Source: Geomonas propionica
Lineage (GTDB): Bacteria; Desulfobacterota; Desulfuromonadia; Geobacterales; Geobacteraceae
Assembly: GCF_016458235.1 (NCBI RefSeq)
Contig: NZ_JAEMHK010000012.1
Coordinates: 124,001-188,000 of the forward strand
Reading direction: 5' to 3'
DNA length: 64,000 bases
Positions 60,331-64,000 of the stretch are shown here, piece by piece (position 1 is the stretch's first letter; the number at the start of each line of letters is the position of its first letter). The notes under the pieces are model-generated. The model searched no databases. It saw nothing but the letters and a program-made list of their open reading frames with translations, and had not been told where the DNA came from. A program made the translations under genes and the position numbers.

Positions 60331-60368
60331 GAAGAGGGCCGGGGCAAATGCCCCGGCCCTCTTCTTTT
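60331..60368. terminator. Strong intrinsic terminator
   Basis: A 15-bp perfect stem (60331-60345 with 60350-60364), AAAT loop and TTTT. It lies between the convergent small gene and the feo operon and could serve both, though the minus-strand U-tract is weaker. Confidence 0.92.
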
Positions 60369-60374
60369 GTCACG

Positions 60375-60500
60375 CTACTTCTTGCAGCAGCTCCCGCCTT
60401 CGCAGCCGCAGCACCCCTTCTTCTTCCAGAGTGTGGCGTACAGGATGTAGCAGGCTCCCCCTACGAGGAGGGCCGCGATGATTACGTCTGCGATTCCCAT
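60375..60500 (-). CDS. FeoB-associated Cys-rich membrane protein
   Basis: A 41-aa protein: a single membrane helix (IADVIIAALLVGGACYILYA), then a WKKKG basic step and a Cys-rich tail CCGCEGG-SCCKK (five Cys). This matches the FeoB-associated Cys-rich family, thought to help Fe(II) transport at the membrane. ATG 60500 begins 1 nt after the feoB stop; GGGAGGT within the feoB end is its ribosome site. The last gene of the feo operon. Confidence 0.88.
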   Translation of the reverse strand: MGIADVIIAALLVGGACYILYATLWKKKGCCGCEGGSCCKK

Positions 60501-60501
60501 G

Positions 60502-62712
60502 TCAACCTCCCAGCCCCAGGAGTCTTCCCCCCTGGTAGACGATCAGCGCTGCGCACCAGGCCAGCGCGGTTTGATAACCAAGCCCCACCACGGCCCACTT
60601 CCAGGTGCCGAACTCCTGGCGCATGGCGGCGATGGCCACCACGCAGGGCATGTATAGCAACACGAAGACCATGAAGGCGTAGGACGACAGCGGGGTGAAC
60701 ACTCCCTGCAGCGCCAGCTTCAGCGAGGACCGGTCCTCCTCCTTCTCTTCCGGGACCGGCAGGTACAGGAGCGTCTTCACCGCCTTGCTGCAGGCCGCGC
60801 CGAAGGAAACCCCGATCTCCTTCAGGTCCTCCTGAAGGGTCGGCACCTCCTTCTTCTCGTCCTTCTTGGGCGCGTAGATCTCGCCCATGGTGCCGACTAC
60901 GATTTCCTTGGCGATGACCCCGGAGATCAGCGAGGAGGCCGCCTCCCAGGTGCCAAAGCCGATGGGCTGGAATACCGGCGCCACCACCGCGCCCGCCTGT
61001 CCCAGGTAGGAATCGCGTTTATGCTCGACCCCCCAGGGGAGGTTCAAGAGGAACCAGACCAGGACGGAGACCGCGAAGATGTAGGTACCGGCCTTGTAGA
61101 GGAAGTGCTTCCCCTTCTCCCAGGTATGCACGCACAGGCTGTGCATGGACGGCATGCGGTAAGGGGGGAGCTCCATGATGAACATGGGGGCCTCGCCGCG
61201 GAAGAGCGTCTTCTTGAAGATGAGTCCCATCAGCACAGCGAGCAGGATCCCCATCACGTACAGCGACCAGATCACGGTGCTGGAGTTGTTCGGGAAAAAG
61301 GCGGACACGAAGACCACGTACACCGGCAGGCGCGCGCCGCAGGACATGAGCGGCACCAAAAGCGCGGTCAGCACCTTGTCCTTCGGGTTCTCCAGGGTGC
61401 GGGTCGCGTAGATCCCCGGGACGTTGCAGCCGAAGCCGAGCAGCATCGGGATGAACGACTTGCCGTGCAGGCCGATGGCGTGCATGGTGCGATCCATGAC
61501 GAAGGCTGCGCGGGCCATGTAGCCGCTCCCCTCCAGGAAGGTGATGAAGAACATCATGGCGAAGATCACCGGCACGAAGACGATGACCGAACCCACCCCG
61601 GCAATTACCCCGTCATTCACCAGCGACACGGTCCAGTCCGGCGCCCCCAGCGGGGTCAGCAGGGCCGACGCCCACCGTTTGAAGGGCCCCTCGGTCATGG
61701 CGCCCAGCCATGCGCCGAAGGGTGCGGAGAGGTCGAAAGTGAATTTGAACAACAGCCACATGGCCGCCATGAAGATCGGGATCCCCAGGAAGCGGTTCAG
61801 GACGATCTTGTCGATCTTTTCCGTCAGCTCGGTCTGGCGTAGTTCGGGCTTGTGCAGCACTTCGCGGGTGAGGCCGGAGGCGAGCGAGTAGCGGGCGTCG
61901 GCCATGATGGACTCGATGTCCTCGCCGTGCGCCCTCCTCAGGTGGTGCAGCGCCGGGTCCAGGAAATCGAGGTTTTGCAGGTTCAACTCGTCCATGACGC
62001 GGCTGTCCTGCTCCATCAGCTTCAGCAGCAGCCAGCGCTGCGGGTAGCGCTCCAAGAGCGCCGGGTGGCTGGTGCGGAAGGACTTGGCCAGGTACTCGGC
62101 GGCGACCTCGATATCCTCGCCGTAATTGAGCTTCTTGGGCACCCGTTGATTGGGTGCGTCCGCGACGCGCAGCACCGTCTCGAGGAGTTCGTCCAGGCCG
62201 CTCCTCTTGGTGGCCGAGGTGGGGACCACGGCGATGCCCAGCATCTGTTCGATGCCCTTGTCGTCGATCCGGTACCCCTTCGCCTGGGCCTCGTCGTAGA
62301 TGTTGAGCGCCATGACCACCGGGATGCCCAGTTCCATGATCTGAACCGTGAGGTAGAGGTTGCGCTCCAGGTTGGTGGCGTCGACCACGTTGACGATCAG
62401 GTCAGGGCGCTGGTGCACGAGGTAGTCGCGCGCCACGATCTCTTCCTGCGAATAGGGGGAGAGCGAGTAGGTGCCGGGGAGGTCGACCAGCCGGATCTTC
62501 CTGCCGCCGAAGTCGAAGAGGGCCTCTTTCTTCTCCACCGTGACGCCGGCCCAGTTGCCCACGTGGAGCCTGGTGCCGGCAATGGCGTTGATCAGCGTGG
62601 ACTTGCCGGAGTTCGGGTTGCCGGCGACCGCCACGGTGATGACGCGCTCCGCTACGCTCCCTGCCATGACCTCGCCTTCGAGTTCTTCCTTGCGCTTCAA
62701 CTGCGTGCTCAT
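60502..62712 (-). CDS. feoB: Ferrous iron transporter FeoB
   Basis: A 736-aa inner-membrane Fe(II) importer with an N-terminal G domain: G1 GNPNSGKST (31-39), G2 in GVTVE, G3 DLPG (77-80), G4 NIYD (137-140). A helical insertion domain follows, then about 10 membrane helices with GCNVPGIYATRTLENPKDK and PLMSCGARLPVYVVF, the conserved Cys-Gly motifs of the gates. ATG 62712 overlaps the feoA stop by 4 nt. The N-terminal 20 residues before the G domain are extra; an in-frame ATG at residue 16 is possible. Confidence 0.97.
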   Translation of the reverse strand: MSTQLKRKEELEGEVMAGSVAERVITVAVAGNPNSGKSTLINAIAGTRLHVGNWAGVTVEKKEALFDFGGRKIRLVDLPGTYSLSPYSQEEIVARDYLVHQRPDLIVNVVDATNLERNLYLTVQIMELGIPVVMALNIYDEAQAKGYRIDDKGIEQMLGIAVVPTSATKRSGLDELLETVLRVADAPNQRVPKKLNYGEDIEVAAEYLAKSFRTSHPALLERYPQRWLLLKLMEQDSRVMDELNLQNLDFLDPALHHLRRAHGEDIESIMADARYSLASGLTREVLHKPELRQTELTEKIDKIVLNRFLGIPIFMAAMWLLFKFTFDLSAPFGAWLGAMTEGPFKRWASALLTPLGAPDWTVSLVNDGVIAGVGSVIVFVPVIFAMMFFITFLEGSGYMARAAFVMDRTMHAIGLHGKSFIPMLLGFGCNVPGIYATRTLENPKDKVLTALLVPLMSCGARLPVYVVFVSAFFPNNSSTVIWSLYVMGILLAVLMGLIFKKTLFRGEAPMFIMELPPYRMPSMHSLCVHTWEKGKHFLYKAGTYIFAVSVLVWFLLNLPWGVEHKRDSYLGQAGAVVAPVFQPIGFGTWEAASSLISGVIAKEIVVGTMGEIYAPKKDEKKEVPTLQEDLKEIGVSFGAACSKAVKTLLYLPVPEEKEEDRSSLKLALQGVFTPLSSYAFMVFVLLYMPCVVAIAAMRQEFGTWKWAVVGLGYQTALAWCAALIVYQGGRLLGLGG

Positions 62713-62936
62713 CCCGCCACCTCCACCGCGATACCTTCCGCTTCCTTCTTCCTGAGGGACAGGTTGTAACTCTTGATGCTCACTTCGATGGGATCGCCAA
62801 GCGGCGCCACCTTGAGCACCTTGACGTTCTCGCCCACCAGCACCCCCATATCCATGAGCCGCCTCTTCAGCGGTCCGATCGATCCGATCGAGGTGATCTT
62901 ACCCTGCTGCCCCGGTTTAAGCTTTGCCAGATTCAT
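62709..62936 (-). CDS. feoA: FeoA-domain protein 1
   Basis: A 75-aa SH3-like protein that supports FeoB. It has LAKLKPGQQGKITSIG, LKRRLMDMGVLVGENVKVLKV and DPIEVSIKSYNLSLRKKEA, the full FeoA pattern. ATG 62936 is preferred over the overlapping GTG 62939 because GAGGAGATAAGTGTG precedes it. It overlaps feoB. Confidence 0.93.
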   Translation of the reverse strand: MNLAKLKPGQQGKITSIGSIGPLKRRLMDMGVLVGENVKVLKVAPLGDPIEVSIKSYNLSLRKKEAEGIAVEVAG

Positions 62937-62941
62937 CACAC

Positions 62942-63196
62942 TTATCTCCTCACCATGATTTTCATAGCCATACGGCGGGCCAGGGCGATCCTCGCCTCGT
63001 CCACCCTGAGCAGGATGGTGCTGCCGCCGTTGGTCAGCATTTCAACGTGCTTGCCGATCCGAAGCCCCATTTCCTCGACCCGGATCATGCTCTTTTCGTG
63101 TTCCGCGTTCCCGGCGCAGCCGGCCTCCCCCTTGCCGAACATGATCTCTACGATCTCGCCGTTTTCTCCTGCGCTCAAAAGTCCCAGAGGTATCAT
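62942..63196 (-). CDS. feoA: FeoA-domain protein 2
   Basis: An 84-aa second FeoA domain with MIPLGLLSAGENGEIVEIMFG, RVEEMGLRIGKHVEMLTNG and VDEARIALARRMAMKIMV. It has an insert with a single Cys (EAGCAGNAEHEK) absent from copy 1. It is 5 nt upstream of feoA 1, so first gene of the operon. AAAGGAGCATCG precedes ATG 63196. Confidence 0.92.
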   Translation of the reverse strand: MIPLGLLSAGENGEIVEIMFGKGEAGCAGNAEHEKSMIRVEEMGLRIGKHVEMLTNGGSTILLRVDEARIALARRMAMKIMVRR

Positions 63197-63229
63197 CGAT
63201 GCTCCTTTACCTGTTTGCCGTACCGGTTC

Positions 63230-63254
63230 GGGCGGCGCCCAGCCGGCGCCGCCC
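63230..63254 (-). other. GC hairpin between porin and feo genes
   Basis: A 10-bp stem (63230-63239 with 63245-63254) with loop CAGCC, 18 bp after the porin stop. It has no T-tract on the minus strand, so it may only partly reduce read-through into feo. Confidence 0.5.
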
Positions 63255-63272
63255 CCCCTTGTGCCATCTTTT

Positions 63273-64000
63273 CTAGAAGCTGATCTTCGCGCGCAGGGCG
63301 AGCGCCAGCACGTCGTCGTTGCCGCGGATGCCGGCGGGATTCATCAGGTACTGCGCGACCGGCGAGATCTCGATCTGGTCGCTCACCTTGTACCGGTAAT
63401 AGACCTCGGCGAGCTTCTCCTGGGCATCGGCCACGGAACGCGCCGCCTTGACCTGCCCGTAGGCGAAGCCGAGGATATCGTCCTTGCGACCTGCGATTAG
63501 CCCCTGGTACTGGCCGCCGCCGCTCCAGGCGCGGGTCGCCGCGTAGACATCCTTGTCGCGTTGGCCGTAACGGGCGAAGAGGGTGAGTTTGTCGGTTACC
63601 TGCTGGTCAAAGCTGACGCCCGCGCTGTAGGCGCTTTTGGCCACCAGCTTGCTCCCCCCGTCCGCCTGGGCGCCGTCGAAGGCGCCGTAGATTCTGTAGT
63701 TACCCTCGAGTTCGCCCACCTTGTGCTTGTAGGTCAGCTCCGCGATACCGAAGCCATGGTCGAAGATGTCGGCGCTGTCGGCGTCGCCGCTGCCGTAGCC
63801 GAGGCCGAATACGAGCGAGTCCGAGAGCTTGGCCTGGATTCGCGCGCCCGGGCCGTTGGCCGGGAAGGGCAGCACGGCGGAGTGTACGAAGGCGCCGGAG
63901 AGGAACTGGCTGTTCTCGTCGCCCGCGACGACGTTGGTGTCGAAGTAGTTGGAAAGATCGACCTTGCCGGCGGTGAGCAGGAGGCGGTCGTTCAGAGCGG
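63273..64000 (-). CDS. OprB-type outer-membrane porin (5' end beyond window)
   Basis: The C-terminal 242 residues of a beta-barrel porin, open to the right edge. TAGKVDLSNYFDTNVVAGDE then SQFLSGAFVHS is the strand-and-turn pattern of carbohydrate-selective porins (OprB). Alternating strands follow, and the chain ends ALALRAKISF, with the C-terminal Phe recognised for barrel assembly. It lies just upstream of feoA on the same strand, so it may supply Fe(II) or its chelates across the outer membrane; that is inference from position only. Confidence 0.85.
   Translation of the reverse strand, partial: ALNDRLLLTAGKVDLSNYFDTNVVAGDENSQFLSGAFVHSAVLPFPANGPGARIQAKLSDSLVFGLGYGSGDADSADIFDHGFGIAELTYKHKVGELEGNYRIYGAFDGAQADGGSKLVAKSAYSAGVSFDQQVTDKLTLFARYGQRDKDVYAATRAWSGGGQYQGLIAGRKDDILGFAYGQVKAARSVADAQEKLAEVYYRYKVSDQIEISPVAQYLMNPAGIRGNDDVLALALRAKISF

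Overview
The window is about 64 kb of a GC-rich, Gram-negative chromosome. It most resembles the Geobacter/Geomonas/Citrifermentans group (Geobacterales, Desulfobacterota). This placement is an inference from the dense two-component and chemoreceptor content, a near-consensus sigma-54 promoter, an feoA-feoA-feoB iron locus, the recA-pilT-recX-alaS order, a near-complete arginine cluster and many multicopy palindromic intergenic repeats. No rRNA, tRNA, CRISPR array, prophage or intact insertion sequence was found.

Layout. 1-4.5 kb: the 5' part of an MscS channel gene, a decayed sulfate-binding-protein remnant, a sigma-54-driven Ala/Lys-rich secreted protein, a glycerate 2-kinase, a zinc-ribbon protein and an internally deleted chemoreceptor. 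4.7-13.2 kb: a sensory block of two PstS-like binding proteins with a chemoreceptor, then a response regulator, a sensor kinase and a hybrid kinase in overlapping genes. 13.3-16.8 kb: an LTA-synthase-like sulfatase, an SDR dehydrogenase and a BrnT/BrnA toxin-antitoxin pair. 17.0-20.6 kb: larB-larC-pgpA-cinA joined by 4-nt overlaps. 20.6-28.4 kb: a sensor kinase, recA-pilT-recX and alaS. 28.6-37.6 kb: a receiver/kinase hybrid, then argB, argD, argF, argG, a Nudix gene, a nitrilase-like gene and argH. 37.6-46.8 kb: a lipoprotein, gatCAB, mtnA-glnE and ybgC. 47-54.4 kb: ileS-lspA (minus strand) and two kup potassium transporters. 54.5-60.3 kb: a hypothetical gene, an EEP-family hydrolase, a dCache chemoreceptor, a hydrolase-OsmC fusion and a tiny motility-like protein. 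60.4-64 kb: feoA-feoA-feoB plus a Cys-rich 41-aa protein, preceded by an OprB-type porin cut by the window edge.

How it fits together. The core is conserved housekeeping: arginine synthesis, Glu/Asp-tRNA amidotransferase, alanyl- and isoleucyl-tRNA synthesis, recombination and lipoprotein processing. Around it lie environmental sensing and transport genes for anions, K+ and Fe(II). The arginine genes supply citrulline and arginine, and glnE tunes glutamine synthetase, so nitrogen metabolism is well represented.

The most unusual layer is intergenic. At least eight families of short palindromic sequences fill the gaps, mostly as inverted pairs around 0-130 nt of spacer, and most gaps hold a different family. 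One copy has a T7 tract and probably serves as the terminator of a chemoreceptor gene. Another pair sits beside a degenerate duplication of the 3' end of ybgC. Also of note are a hairpin placed between the Shine-Dalgarno sequence and AUG of a Nudix gene, a perfect palindrome upstream of recA, an operator-like palindrome inside the brnT promoter, and an uncharacterised protein with a nitrilase-like Glu-Lys-Cys triad.
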